A DNA stretch of 64,000 bases from Polytrichum commune (taxonomy: Eukaryota; Streptophyta; Polytrichopsida; Polytrichales; Polytrichaceae). A program made the translations under genes and the position numbers. The stretch is from the NCBI GenBank assembly GCA_950295325.1, contig OX485805.1:30803501-30867500 (forward strand), read 5' to 3'. The notes under the pieces are model-generated. The model did not search any database. It was not told the DNA's origin and saw only the letters and a list, made by a program, of their open reading frames with translations. Of this stretch, positions 13,790 to 26,472 are shown in pieces (within the stretch, counting starts at the first letter, position 1; every line of letters begins with the position of its first letter).

Positions 13790-14080
13790 TGAATACAAAA
13801 GGCATGTGTTTTAAAAAGATTGAACTACATGCTTCAAGTATGATAACCATTAGAGGTTCTATAGTCAACATGATTAGGAAAACCTACATGACCATTTAAT
13901 AAGCACAAGAATATTCACTTTTATCATCACTAAGATATTCTTATGAGTTCCAAATATTATGAGGAAAGGGTCACAATCTCGATTTGGATTTGCTAATTGT
14001 CTCGTACTAATCGTGTGTTTCATATCATAGTAGAAGTGGGCTAGTCTATTTTTTTTTTAATTATTTAAAAAAAAAACACT
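13790..14080 (-). repeat. Dispersed repeat family copy 4 (inverted)
   Basis: Second, more diverged inverted copy, in tandem with copy 3. It shares AAAAAGATTGAACTACATGC, ATTATGAGG and GATTTGGATTTGCTAAT in family order. A short fifth fragment lies at about 18020-18080 in ARP7 intron 4. Confidence 0.55.
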
Positions 14081-14084
14081 CAAG

Positions 14085-14712
14085 ACCCATCTACCTTACG
14101 GCATCTTGCACTACAATATATATGATATTTAGTGTTACTTATTATTTGAAGTTACACAATGATGCATATCTTTCAACTATTGATGTAATATTTTTCCAAG
14201 CAAAGTTGTTAATGTTCTATAATATCCAAACAACCAATTTGACATTTTTTGGTAAAATATGAAATATACAATAAATATATATAGTATTTCATAATTCCAA
14301 ATAGTAAGTGACACTAAATACAATATTTAGTGTATTAATTGCGTGTGACGACAGTATTTGACTTGTCAACCACGGATGGAGGCCATCCAACGAGGCAAGA
14401 AAGCCGCGTGGCATCCGACGTGGCATACAGATACCACCAATAGAAATGCGCCTAACTGGTATCGAGGCTCCAGTGAGAAGGAGAAGCGCGGGAACGAAGA
14501 TTTGCGAGTAGGTAAACCAAGTCTCGGAGGCTTGTTCGAAACTCCATTGATCGCACTTCCACGAATTGGTGCTCTCAGCCGATCACCATATCCTGGTTGC
14601 ACTTTGCCTACGGTGATGTGATTTCTGTTTCTGAATGTGAAGAGCAAGGAGAGGATCGTTGTGGTTCTCGTTTTGCTGCTTTGCAAGTCACGGAAGGAAA
14701 GGGCAGATAGCA
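14085..14712. promoter_or_regulatory. Upstream region of ARP7
   Basis: AT-rich up to about 14340, then clearly more GC-rich (14360-14712) up to the ARP7 start, as expected for promoter and 5' UTR of a constitutively expressed plant gene. I see no TATA box at a convincing distance. A 190-codon open frame on the opposite strand (14366-14938) covers this region and ARP7 exon 1, but it looks like a chance product of the GC-rich sequence. Confidence 0.4.
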
Positions 14713-17700
14713 ATGGAGGCAGCCGTGGTGGACTCCGGGAGCTTGTACTTGAAGGCCGGCTTCGCAAGCCCCGACCAAGACCCTTCCCTGGTCTCTTTCT
14801 TCTCTCACATCGACCACACCCTTGTGTTTTATGTTTTCTTTTAATCTCCATGTGTGTGATTGGGTCCAAAAAATATGTGTGTGCAAGTGACCTCCATGTT
14901 ATGGCCTGTTCATTGACTCCTTTGCATGGTGGAAGCATGTGTAAGATGATGCCAATGGTTTATGCTTTGTACGGTGAGGTTTCAGCTGGCAGGGGTATTG
15001 TTTAGTGCCATAAATTTGAACCTGAATTTTTAGGATGGCGGAGAATGTTTGTGCATTCTCCACATTTTGTGTTTGGCTTCATTTTAGATTGAGGGCCGAA
15101 TGCATGTGGTAGATGCTGCAATGCTTTGATTTGATGATGCATGTGAGAAGGCAATGTCAGCTGGCTCCACTTGTTTTCAGTGGGACTCAAGTATCGGAGG
15201 AGCTTCCTTTTGTAGCTCATTAGGGTTCAAAAGTGAAGTTTGAGAGAGATATTGGTTGGTGGATTGGACTTCACCCTTGAGCTGATGTCTTTTGGTGTTT
15301 TGGTCAATAAAAAAGTGTGTGTGCAAGTGACCCCCATGTTATGGCATGTAATGACTCCTTTCTATGCTGGAATCATGTGTGGGACGATGCCAATGGTTTA
15401 TGGTTTTATTTGGTGAGGTTTTTAGCTTGAGGACTGAACACATGTGGTAGATGTGGTATATGTTTCATTGCTTTGATTTGATGATGCATGTGAAAAGATG
15501 ATGTCAGCTGGTTCCACTTGTTTTCAGTGGGACTCAAGTGTCGGAGAAGCCCCTTCCTTCCTTCTGGAGCTCATTAGGGTTTAAGAGTGAATTTTGAGGG
15601 GGATATTGAAATTTGGTTGGTGGATTAGACTTCACCCTTGTGTGTATGTCAGCTTTTGTCTCCATTTTGGCAATTTGTTCAAAATTATGTGTGTAAGTGA
15701 CCCAACCCCAGGTTATGGCATGTCCATTGACTTCCTTTGGATGCTCAAAGGATGTGTGGAATGATGCCAACAGTTGGTGAGGTTTCAGCTGGCATGTGTA
15801 TTTCAGTGAAAATTAATGTGACCTTAATTTTTTAGGATGTTGAAGCATGTGTTTGCATTCTCAACATTTTGTGTTAGCTTGAAGATGAATGCATGTGATA
15901 GATGTTTTGTGGGATTTCATTTGTTTGCTGATGCGTATGGAAAGGCAATGTCAGCTGGTTCCACTTGGTTTCAGTGGCACCAAAGTGTTGGAGAAGCCCT
16001 GCCTTACCTTCCTCCTGTAGCTTTAGGGTTGAAGATGGAGTGTAAGGGGTATGTTGAAATTCTGGTCAGTGGATTAGAGTCCTCAAATCCTGTGTCTCAG
16101 GGTTTAGCTTTGTCTCCATTTTGGTGATTTGGTTTTAAAACTGTGTGCAAGTCACCCAGGTTATGGCATTTCCGCTTTACCCTCTTGATGCTTGAAGAAT
16201 GTGTGGAATAATATCACTGGTGGTGAGGTTTGAGCTGGCAGGGGTTTCAGTGACAATAATCTAAACCTTAATTTTTAGGATGATGGAGCATGAGTGTGTA
16301 TTCTTAACATGTGCTTGATGTTCCGCACTGGTTTCATTGCTTCAATAATGTGTGTGAAAGGCAATGTCAGCTGGTTCCACTTGGTTTTAGTGGGATTAGT
16401 GTGTCAGACCTCCTTCTGTAACTTTATGGTTTAAGAATGAGGCGTGAGGGCGAAATTGAGTTTTTGGTTAGTGGATTGGAGTGCTCAAATCTTGTGTGTC
16501 AGCATTTAGCTGGTCAATTAAGGCCACATGTAAACAGAATTTACTGTGTCTGCCCTAATAAGTTCCATTTGTGAATCCAGCATACCACAAGGACTTATAA
16601 ATTGATGCATATCTGTTTACCTTTTCAAGTTATACCAGTTAACAATGACTTCAGACTGTTGTTGTGAACTGCAGTGCTGCATTGCATTGTCAGAGCCTTT
16701 GTGTCCATAGTCAGCAATGCAGGAAGGAAATAATTTTGTTTTTGTTTGGGCCAGGTTATCCCTACAGCGATGTCTAGGGTGGATGAGGACGGTGGTGTGT
16801 TAGGAGATGTAATACAACCAATTGAGCGTGGAATGATAAAAGATTGGGATGCAATGGAAGACTTGTGGCGCTATGTGTTCTACACCCACCTCGGATGGGA
16901 GCCTGGCAATGAGGGCCAGCTTCTCATTGCGGAACCTCTGTTAACTCCGAAGGTCCCTCCCTAACCCACCCACCCCCTCCCCCCGTGGTAGGATTCAGAT
17001 TCAGATTTAGATTCTTGCTTTTGAGAAGATGTTATTATAGTCTCCACTGCCTCTGGCTTCTTTGTCTTCCCTTTCACTAAGTTGGTCATCTGTGCTTATG
17101 ATTCTGCCCTGGTTGTCTGCAACTTACAGATTTCGCGAGAAAGAATGGTCCAGACTATGTTTGAGACTTTCAATGTGAGTGGCCTTTATGCAGTGGAGCA
17201 GGCAGTGTTGTCTCTGTATGCAGTGGGTCGCATCACTGGGGTTGCAATTGATGTTGGCCATGGGAAGACAGGTACATATCCTCCAGTGATGGACAGGATC
17301 CAGAAGTGCAATCAATGAAGAACAAGAGACCTCACAAGCAAAGAACAATTTTTATGAAGATATTCATTCACAGCTTTACTATATAGTGCGCTTTGGTTGT
17401 CTTGGATTGTTCATACAAAAATTAAAGGTCTGAGTAACTATACTAATAATTGGAGTCTGAGAGCTGTATAGAAAAACCGATGGAAGTCTTTGTACAGACT
17501 ACTCATGATAAGCTGTTGAGTCTTGACTTATACAGCTATTCAATGTGGGTCTGTGTTTCTGCCACACAAGTCTACTGACAGCAGCTCTGATGCATGTTGG
17601 GCAAGGCCCTCTGTCAATTGTTTGTGGAATGTGGCAGATATTGCTCCTGTATGGGAAGGTGCCATTCAACACAATGCAGTGAAGCGCTTTGAGGTTGGTG

Positions 17701-19253
17701 GCCAGGATCTTACTGCTCTCTTTGCCCAACAACTTGCACAGTCACAATCGCATGTGAAATTGGATCATGCAACAGTGGAACTGCTCAAGGAGAAGTATGC
17801 AGTTGTTCCTGAAGATTCAGCAGATTATGCTGCGTTGGCAGAGGCTTGTCCTAAAGTAGAGCATACATTGCCAGATGGGCAGGTATGTAATTGGCTCTTC
17901 TAGGCTTAATCAAAACTTTCCACATTATCTTTCAAAGACCACTGTTCTTCAAGTGTCGGAGAGACATGAATGAACCCATCTATGGTGATCTTCATATCTT
18001 TTTAGGTAAGTGGACCAGCAAATCCAAATTGAGGCTGTAGCAGTTACCCATTTTTCTCATAATTATTGGAGCTCGTTGAATACCTTGTGTACTGCAGACC
18101 TTATTTTCTTATCCTCCATGCTGCCTGTAGACCTTATTGCTTTTGTGTATGATGCTTTGAACAATATGCTGAATACATGAAACTGCATAGGTATTTGTTC
18201 ATGACAAAGCAGGTTGTGTACATCACAGGTGATATCTATTGGACGAGAGAGGTACACTGTTGGTGAAACGTTGTTTCAGCCTTCCATCTTGGGGCTTGAT
18301 GAAGATGGCCTAGCAGATCAGTTGCTACGCAGTGTGTCAATGTGTTATCCTTCTGAGAATCAACGACAACTTATTGAGAACATTGTTCTGTGTGGGGGTA
18401 CTTCCATGATGACAGGTATGTCCAAGTAACTTAACAGGAGGTATGAATGTTGGAGAGCTATCAAAATCAGGATAGAGTCAAAATTCTATTGTTGTCAGAT
18501 ATTCGACTTCAGCAATTTTTGTAATTTTTTCTTGATCTTCTGCAGTAGGCTCAAGGTGATCTGCATTGCAGGTTTGGATGCTCGATTCCAAAAGGAAGCA
18601 GTGTTAGCAGCAAATCCATCAGTGCGGCCTTCATTGATCAAGGTAAGATGTTATGTTCAGTCTCAACTTTTGACGTTCATTTTCAGTATATAAGACTACA
18701 CTAAATAGTCCTATTGGTGTGGACCACAATAAATATCTAGAATCCACTTTACTTCTTATAATGAGAATTACTGAGGGTCAGGTTAGTATGTTCAAAATTA
18801 GTTTGGGCCACATTAATTGTTTATCTCAGAGGTTAATGTGGGTGAGTATTTTTTTTTTCCTAGTCTCAAGGTAGACAGAGGGGAGACCCCAGGTCTTGGA
18901 CTCATGTTATTTCCACCCCAACTATACATTTACAGTGGGGTCCATTGTAATTTATGTCCGTGCTAATTTTCCACCCACACTAACAGGACTATCTAGTGTA
19001 CTTGCGACATTTCATGTAGTCACCACCTTTTCTCTATGAATTTCTGGTCTATACAAGCATATTTGAGATCTGACATGTTGCTTCGTTGTGTGTTTTTCAG
19101 CCACCTGAGTACATGCCAGAGAACACATTGCGGAATTCTGCATGGATGGGTGGGGCTATCCTTGCTAAAGTAGTATTCCCTCAGAATCAGCACATAACAA
19201 AAGCTGAGTATGATGAATCAGGTCCCCCTATTGTACACCGCAAGTGTTTCTAA
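14713..19253 (+). CDS. ARP7: Actin-related protein 7 (ARP7), 7 exons
   Basis: Nuclear actin-related protein; plant ARP7 is a subunit of SWI/SNF-type chromatin-remodelling complexes. Exons: 14713-14790, 16755-16952, 17130-17271, 17638-17882, 18229-18415, 18572-18642, 19101-19253. All introns are GT-AG with matching phases, giving 1,074 nt or 357 residues, close to the known plant length. Landmarks: [13 protein letters not shown] (actin phosphate-1 position), [50 protein letters not shown] (phosphate-2), [25 protein letters not shown] (adenosine-binding region) and the C-terminal PPIVHRKCF, which matches the actin-fold end HRKCF. The first two donors (GTCTCT, GTCCCT) are weak but in phase. Intron 1 is expanded by tandem repeats. 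The gene ends 682 bp from the stop of the convergent HISN1 gene. Confidence 0.96.
14850..16520 (+). repeat. Imperfect tandem repeats in ARP7 intron 1
   Basis: Four diverged units of roughly 385-445 bp, starting near 14857, 15299, 15680 and 16125. Each contains GTGTGCAAGTGACC-like sequence, GTTATGGCATGT-like sequence, GATGCCAATGG, GGTGAGGTTTCAGCTGGCA and TCAGCTGGTTCCACTTG in the same order. They fill most of the intron. No reading frame is kept between units. Confidence 0.75.
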
Positions 19254-19934
19254 ATATTTTATTGGGTCTGCCATTTCCATTGTCTGAACACCCATGTCAC
19301 AAAATACTTGTATATCATATTTTTGGTCCCAGCTAGAAATTTTCTTTCCAGAATTTTCTTTCCGGCACTTGCACCAAATTTGCCCTTCATAAATGAGCGC
19401 TGTGCAAAGTTTGTCTGTTACACCAGCTAGAATCTCCAATGGATGATTTGAGTTTTCTTTCTATCAGAAATTGAAAGGCCAATTTTGTACAAGCATATAG
19501 AAAGTGATACTTATTAAACCCTATTTGCAAAGGATTTAATGAACTGCCAAGAGGTCTAGAAATGGAACGTGCATTAATTGCCACCCCTCTAGAATTGGCC
19601 ACAAGACTGAAGGTCAAAATGGATGAGAATGCCATGTGGGTGAGAATTTTACAAAACAGCACCCAACAAAATATGGGTGACAATAGTGACAATTGGCAAT
19701 AGTCAATTGTTGTAATAAGCACCTTACCATACCCATAAAACTCACTGGTCATTTGTGGGCCACTCCACATTGCAGAAAAAGCAATACGTCAACACCATTT
19801 GGAGATTGGCTATTGTTGCATTAGACTGTTACTCTGAATCAAGGATGTCTGATGTGAACAATTTATTCAACAGAATTTATTGGCACAAATAAAAACAGGT
19901 CTTAATGCACTTTCAGTAAAAGTTTGAAAGACAA

Positions 19935-22900
19935 TCACAATCTCAAAGAATCTAGAAGTAGTCGATATCGAGGGGTCTCTTCATCAAAAATGTATGTCAA
20001 CGGTGATACCAATACCCCACTTCCTCCAGCCTGCAAATCACACAAACATTATTGGCATACGTTTTGAATCTCAATGCATAAACTATTACAAACCCAGGAC
20101 AAAGATCACTGAAGAGTATCACTTTATGATCACTACACAAGTAGATTCAACTTTTAACTTGCAGATTCTGAGAAGAGAAAATACCTTTCTTAGCTGGCGC
20201 ACAGCATGGTACAGTTTAGGCTTGGGAACACAGATGACAATTGCATAATAGTCTACCTCAACCTTGCCATCCTTGCTGGTAAAAACAGGACTAATTGTGG
20301 GACCCTGCAAGTCACACTAAATGTTTAGCTTCTGGAAACGATTATGACTGGAAATCTGAAACATGTAATAACTTTCAGACAACAGAAAGATCGTCCCAAA
20401 CCTGCAATCCTGGAAAGTCTGTGCAGGTCAAAATACGTTCTGCAACCTCCTCAGGTGAGGAGCCCCTCATGTTCGCTACAACCTGCAAAAAGCATCGTAC
20501 AAATTAAATGTAAGGTAAACCATTATTATCTTTGGCACTTGCAACAAACTCTTTGGGTGTACTTGAATTGCTTCATGTGTATCAAATGAAATATGTTAAC
20601 AATTCTTGGACATCTATTGCTGAACTCTTGCATAAACATCTTGCTAATGTTTCACTCAACTGTGAAAAGTTAAAAGCCCACAACTACCTGTGGAAATTGA
20701 AGGTCTCAATACTGAATGAGAAAAGAGAAGTGAAGGATGAGTTTTCAGCCTCATGTTCTTGGTCCTTTCCAACCAGCCATCTGAATTAGCTCAGAGATTT
20801 ATGGCTTCCAAATAAAAGCAACCTTGGATGGAGATTACAAGTGCAACCAAAAAAAGGAAATGACTTCACTGTTCATGTACCGTGAATTGGCGTTGAGCTG
20901 TCAAATGAGCTTCAAACCGCTCCAGCATTTCATGAGCAACATCAAGAACTTCTTTGCGTTCCAAAAGAGTTCTCTTGTTGGCCACAAAGACACCCTTCAG
21001 AATATACACAATGGTCCTATTCAGTCATCAGAATCTTCAAACATATTCAAGAAAAATTGTATCAAGTCAATTCAGACATGCTCATTAAATAAGAGAGTGT
21101 AAATCCTGCACCTAAGCAAAATAATTTATTATTACTTCAAATCAGAAGGATCATGATACACCTATGACCTTTATGAATGGATTGAATTAAATCATTATGG
21201 GTATCATTTGGCACCACATTTTGACCATGTAATAAGAGACATCAGAAAATAGTTGTATGGTTTTTGATTTATTGCAAATAATGGCTCATGGAGAGACCTG
21301 ACTGCTGAGGACTGTTCCACCTTCAATCTCCTTGAGATTGTTCTCACGCAGAGTAGTTCCACTGCTGACAAGATCTAATATAGCATCAGCAGTGCCCATC
21401 TGTGCATCAACATGCATTATATCAAATCTCCCATTTTAATCAGCTGACATCAGATTTTTCATTTGGCAGTACACCAATACCATTGAACGAGTGCAAAACT
21501 TGTAATTCTGCTAAAACCAGAATGATAGAAACCTCCGAAAACACAAGGACAAGTGAAAAAATTTAGCAATCGCAGTAAAGTCACTGTTGCTAACAAATGA
21601 AAGTCCATGGTGCAGGTGCTAACAGCTGGTGCCGCTTCCAAAGCACCATCTGCAGTTGAGAGCTGCACATGTTTGAATCCTTTTTCTGCCAGAAATTTCT
21701 GTCCCAACTGGTTTAAACCCCAGAATTCTGTGTCAGTGCCATTTGTGCCCCTTACAATGACGAAGCATATTAAGAGGCCACACGTTGATAAGTACTTCAA
21801 CGCAAGTAATTATCCTAGTATCCAAAAGCATCCGGCAACAAATCCAACAGTTAAACTTTTACTACCTTTTCAGCCAAAATTTACTTCAAATATATGGACA
21901 TATTTAATGAATATGAGCTTCATAGCTAATAATTTCCAAGACAATGAATGGTAATCTTGACATATCATTCTTGCACATGCTAGAATTCAGTCTATCTTAG
22001 GAAAAAGCAAAGCTTTTCTATAGACCACAAGGGTGGAAGTTTTGCGTACATAAGTATAGCCTGTGACAACTCGCAAAGGCCTCTCTTCAGTCCATTGTGG
22101 CATGGCTGCTAGCTCACTCAAGCTATTAATATTTTCAAAAATGCCATAAGTTGGTATCTGCAATACCATAAACATTTGGTTTACAGTGAACAAAAGTGAG
22201 TAATTTAGATGAATGCTTCCCAAGAATTTTCTAAATTTCTCTGCTTAATAAGTGGAAGTAAAATCTTGATAATGCAGCGAAGAGATCAGGAGAACAACAT
22301 AGCTTTTCCAACACTCGCAAAACAAAAAAGACAAATAGAATGGGTCATTGACATGAATCAAAACTTGCAGGGAAACTACTTCATGCTTAGAAACAGGTAC
22401 ATACCCCTATACCAAGGTGACACTCCCCAAAACCCAACGCATCATGTACAATGACAAGATCTCCATCATCCTGCTCCAATCAACAACATACACAAGACGT
22501 TAGTCCAGAATTATCCACCCTAACATATTGTCTTCCTGATTGAATAAGGCATTGGTGAAGATTGCTGCATTACTTAGTTACTGTGCTAGCAAGATAACAA
22601 CAGGTGGTTGTTCTCACTGTATATTGGCAACAGCCAATGTACAATTTGCTCATGAATTTTAACAAAGTGTGGAAGGACTCTAACCTCTCCATACTCCCGA
22701 AGCATATCATAGCCAACAATTCCCATATCAACATCTCCTGATTTTAACTTTCGCACAACATCTGATGCACGTTGAAACCAGACCTCCACATTCTTGAGCT
22801 GTAACCAAAATTTGCAAGCACAAATATTAGAAAAGCACTTCATCAAAGTACAGCTGCTGTAATCAAGAGCACAAAAGACAGTAAGACCTTGATACTGACG

Positions 22901-24437
22901 AGTCCAGTGATAGAGAAGCATCCATTCATGAATCATGGATATCAGAGGTCATGTAGAGGGGTCAACTCACTTCAGAAATGTCGGCAATGTACTGACGAGG
23001 ATTCAGCTTACGGACTGAAAGTTGGCAATCCTGTATATAAGACAAGAGTCAAAGAGTATCAGCAGGATGTTTTTAGGGTCCTTGCAACCAGACTTAGTAA
23101 AGTACATGGTTGCAACATGATTTGGAGCCCAATATTGATTCCTTTATTGTTGCCACTGAAATCATTAGAGCAGCACCTTCATAAGATTAAGTGTGTCCTC
23201 GGCCATTCGCCCTTTGCTGGGAAGAGCCAGACGGATGGCATGCCGCTCTGTGGCAACTCCCGTCCTTCCAGAACCTGCTCAATTGCATCTTTCATGTCAG
23301 ACTGAATCAAAACAGGCCTGCAGCTTTTCACGCACACAGCCACAAGCACTGAATTCTGTAGACGTACAAAAATTCAGCCCAGATAGCTACAAGATTGACC
23401 ACAGCCAGTATAGCAAGGACAAATAATTGATAATAACAAAAGTAGTTTCTCATATAAGTGAAAATTTGTGAAGTAAAGAGCATGGATATTACACATAGAT
23501 TTAGATTCTTCTTCCAAAGTGCCGCTCTCTACGGTCATTCATCATTCCAAAATTCACAGGAAACGCTCTACCAGGGGGAATTGCGCTCACTGAATAGTGG
23601 GGAGTACATTACAACCACGTCATGATATGTCTTGAATTGGACTCTCAAAACCCTCCAAGAGCACATATCCAGTTTTCACACTCTACAAATATCCATAGAC
23701 AATTCCCAAGATGAGGGATGGCATTCCCCATAAACTTTCCATGACCATACATAACAGTCCTACTTGAATCAACGAACAAAATGGCCAGGGACAAAATGTT
23801 CTCCTGCAAACGCTCTGCCTCACCCTGGCCATGAGGAAGGAAAACAGACAGACAAATGCTCTCCATGTGGCCAATTAACACAGATCGCCAAATCAACCCT
23901 CAAAAATGCTCAAAATGTGAACATTCAATAATGACTAACGAAGCCTTTGAGGTTTGAGTAGTTGGTCTAGTTTGACCTAGGACATGTACCTGAAGATTTT
24001 CACATGAAGCCCTGAGAAATTACACACCTCAAAATTCCATTTGCAGCAATGCAACCCAACCTTGCCCACATTGTAGGTAAGTATGGATAATGCGAAAGAG
24101 AGAGAGAGACACACACACACACACCGGTGATGTCGACATTGAGCTGGGGCAGAGTGGTGGAGCTGGAGCTGGCTTGGCAACGAAACCGCAACTGGCTACT
24201 ATTACTACTCCTGGAATTGGAAGCGAAGAAAGGCAAGAGAGCAGCTGGAGACTGCCCTGCTGCAAGCTGCAACCCTAAGTAGGAGCTTCGCGGTAGCCCA
24301 GTGGATGCTGATGCTGCTGCTGCTGCTAACCCCCCTTGCAACGTCGCCATTGGAGGGGCAACCGCCATCGCCATCGCCACTGCCTGCAAGCAAAGCAAAG
24401 CACCCCTCCTCCTCCTCCTCCTCCTCCTCCTCCTCAC
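19935..24437 (-). CDS. HISN1: ATP phosphoribosyltransferase, plastid (HISN1), 12 exons
   Basis: Catalyses the first, committed step of histidine synthesis: ATP plus PRPP gives phosphoribosyl-ATP, in the plastid. Exons in gene order: 24437-24125, 23274-23177, 23030-22971, 22798-22685, 22470-22405, 22157-22050, 21707-21624, 21399-21298, 20994-20881, 20482-20402, 20304-20185, 20030-19935. Every join is GT-AG and in phase, giving 1,356 nt or 451 residues from the first ATG. Landmarks: [65 protein letters not shown] and the PRPP loop [13 protein letters not shown]. The C-terminal domain ([41 protein letters not shown]) is the regulatory histidine-binding region of long-form enzymes. The first 70 or so residues are Ala/Ser-rich and fit a transit peptide. 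The true start is unsure: the first ATG is followed by a run of ten Arg from a trinucleotide repeat, and ATG at 24374 is an equally good choice (430 residues). Confidence 0.96.
24104..24124. repeat. (CA)n microsatellite abutting the HISN1 exon 1 donor
   Basis: On the gene strand the first exon ends in ACCG and the intron begins with GT repeated about eight times, followed by a CT-rich run, so the splice donor is the first unit of a dinucleotide repeat. Confidence 0.8.
24405..24433. repeat. (CTC)n trinucleotide repeat at the HISN1 start
   Basis: Run of about ten CTC units on the plus strand. On the gene strand it encodes poly-Arg in the HISN1 frame and poly-Glu in another frame that also begins with an ATG (24462). 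Confidence 0.9.
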
Positions 24438-24439
24438 AA

Positions 24440-24960
24440 CAACTCAAACTCCAGGATCCCAAACTCTTCAGTCGACAACAACGTTACAAAGTTCGCCTTA
24501 AACCCTGCCAAACTCCAAAATCTCTGCAACAAAACCGACTGAGAGACTTCCAAATGCTTGAAGCATAGGCACTACAGACAGATATAGGCTACTTAAGGTT
24601 CCATCACAAGCAGAGTCTGAGATGCGGGGCCTGAGTCACACGGATTGAGGGGAGAAAGTGGAAGATTCCTTCTCCAGGATGCTTCATTCTTCGGCCTGAC
24701 TACGCCCTAAACCCTAAATAACACACTTCCCTAGTGACTTTCCCTCGTCTTCTCTATTCTTCCACTTTCTATCTCTCCTCTCCCTTTTTGCACCTTTGCT
24801 TCCGATAGGTACACTAGGTAGACAAGTGGTATGATAGTGTGGCCTACACTATGTTAGCATAACTAAGCTTAACCCCTAATCTCCTACAAACACCACAATC
24901 TAGTCATGAGGCTCCGACCCCCTTTGACAATAGGTCGGATGGTTTCTTGATTGTTTCAAC
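24440..24960. promoter_or_regulatory. Upstream region of HISN1
   Basis: Expected promoter and 5' UTR of HISN1 on the minus strand. CCCTAAACCCTAAA at about 24706-24719 is a telo-box-like motif, which is common near plant housekeeping and translation genes. No clear TATA box. Beyond about 24780 the sequence resembles the repeat block to the right. Confidence 0.4.
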
Positions 24961-25295
24961 TACACTAATTACGATATTTAGTATTCCCAATTCTAATTGT
25001 CATGTTTAATACTAATTGTAAACCACGGTATAGTATCACCAACACTAAATGTTAAGCCAACATTATTTTTCATTCTTTGTAAATCTGGGGGGGATTATGT
25101 ATTTATAGTGTTGAAATTATTGTCACTTACCAAATGCTTTTCATCCAAATTTCAATCATCCATGACAATATTTCATCACAAGTTGGTGACAAGAGAAGGT
25201 AGGGTTTTGGCCAATGGATGAACTCATCCATCTTCCATGACAGTATTTGTTAACTTATTCATAAGAAGTGTCATCCAAAAAATTACCATAGTGAC
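24961..25295 (+). repeat. Left copy of a long direct repeat
   Basis: Matches 29529-29866 in the same orientation over about 335 bp, with shared blocks CACCAACACTAAATGTTA, GTTTTGGCCAATGGATGAAC and TTATTCATAAGAAGTGTCAT. The pair brackets a 4.2-kb block holding the LINE remnant. They could be diverged LTRs or copies of a dispersed repeat; they lack clear TG...CA ends. Confidence 0.7.
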
Positions 25296-26470
25296 AAATA
25301 AATTCCCAATTGATCTGAAAATTTGCACGACACTCAACGCTACATATCCTAAACATCTACCATTGGATTTTTTTGTTGGACATGTGTGTGGTGGGTGTAA
25401 ATCCATGTGGAAGGTGCGCATTTGTAGCACTAGTACCTCGGGTTGCAAAGCTTCCCAAAATATCCCAAAATATCACAAAATAATGGTTTCAAGATTTGTG
25501 AGTTGATTTGAGTAGGTGTATTGCCCCTCTTTTGAACGAGGGTAACACTTTGTCATTTGGAGATGATTTGAGTGGAGGTTCAATCAAAAAACCAACCCTA
25601 ATTTAATTTCTAAATTATTGTCCCTCAAGACCATTATTGATATTTGTGTTAAAATCTCCTATATATTAGAACTTCAACATTTAATTTTTTGACAATGAAT
25701 AATCACCTCTAAGCTACAAACATCTATATGGTTGGATAAAAAATAAAAATAAAAATATTATTTTAAATATTATTTTAAATGAAATGAAATAACAAAAATA
25801 AAAATAATTTTACATTATTATTATTATTGTTTTAAAACTTTAGATCTTCAACTACAATCGCTAAAATTGAAGTTGCATTTTTTGGGCATATTTGAGAGAA
25901 ATTGGCTTGGGAGGTTAGGGGTAAAGCAAAATGGATATGTTCTCTTTTCTATTCGAGGACATTGTCAAGAGGACAAGAGCCTTGGATATGCTCCCCCTTA
26001 CAAGGAGAGTCGTGGACCCGTTTCCCCATTACATCACTAGAATACTATGATGCTCAAGCTAACCATCGTAGATGTCAAGAATAGTGAGAGTGGGTTCCAA
26101 GCACAAACCATTACATATTTTGGGGGGGGCACAAAGCAAGCTTAGGATATTGAGTAATATTATGATCCATCATTAATCCAAATAAACAATCTTGCAATCA
26201 CTAGGTGGCAATTAAAGAAGGTGATATGGGACACTTGCTTAACAAGTCATGAAGGTCACCCTAATCGACACGACACATCGATTTTGATGCAACATAAATA
26301 AAATTAGATATATAGTGTAGTAGAATACTTAAGTTATAAGCACAAGACCCTAGTCAACACACTCCCATCTTTCTTTCATTGGTCTTCTCCATCCCCCCCC
26401 CCCCCCCTTCTCCTTTTGTTTATCCTTCCTCTCATTTTCTCACCTCTGCTTCCAATAAGTACGTACACTA
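25296..26470. other. AT-rich repeat-derived sequence
   Basis: No genes seen. The stretch 26150-26470 is related to the tandem units at 28890-29470 (shared AACAATCTTGCAATCACTAG and AACAAGTCATGAAGG). A run of 14 C residues lies at about 26394-26407. Confidence 0.45.
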
Positions 26471-26472
26471 AA

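Noticed and set aside
14366-14938. 190-codon open frame on the minus strand
   Set aside because: Lies antisense over the ARP7 promoter, 5' UTR and exon 1, is Arg/Ser/Pro-rich as expected from GC-rich antisense sequence, and has no recognisable domain.
24301-24568. Plus-strand open frames with poly-Leu, poly-Ser or poly-Pro
   Set aside because: These are the (CTC)n repeat of HISN1 exon 1 read on the wrong strand.
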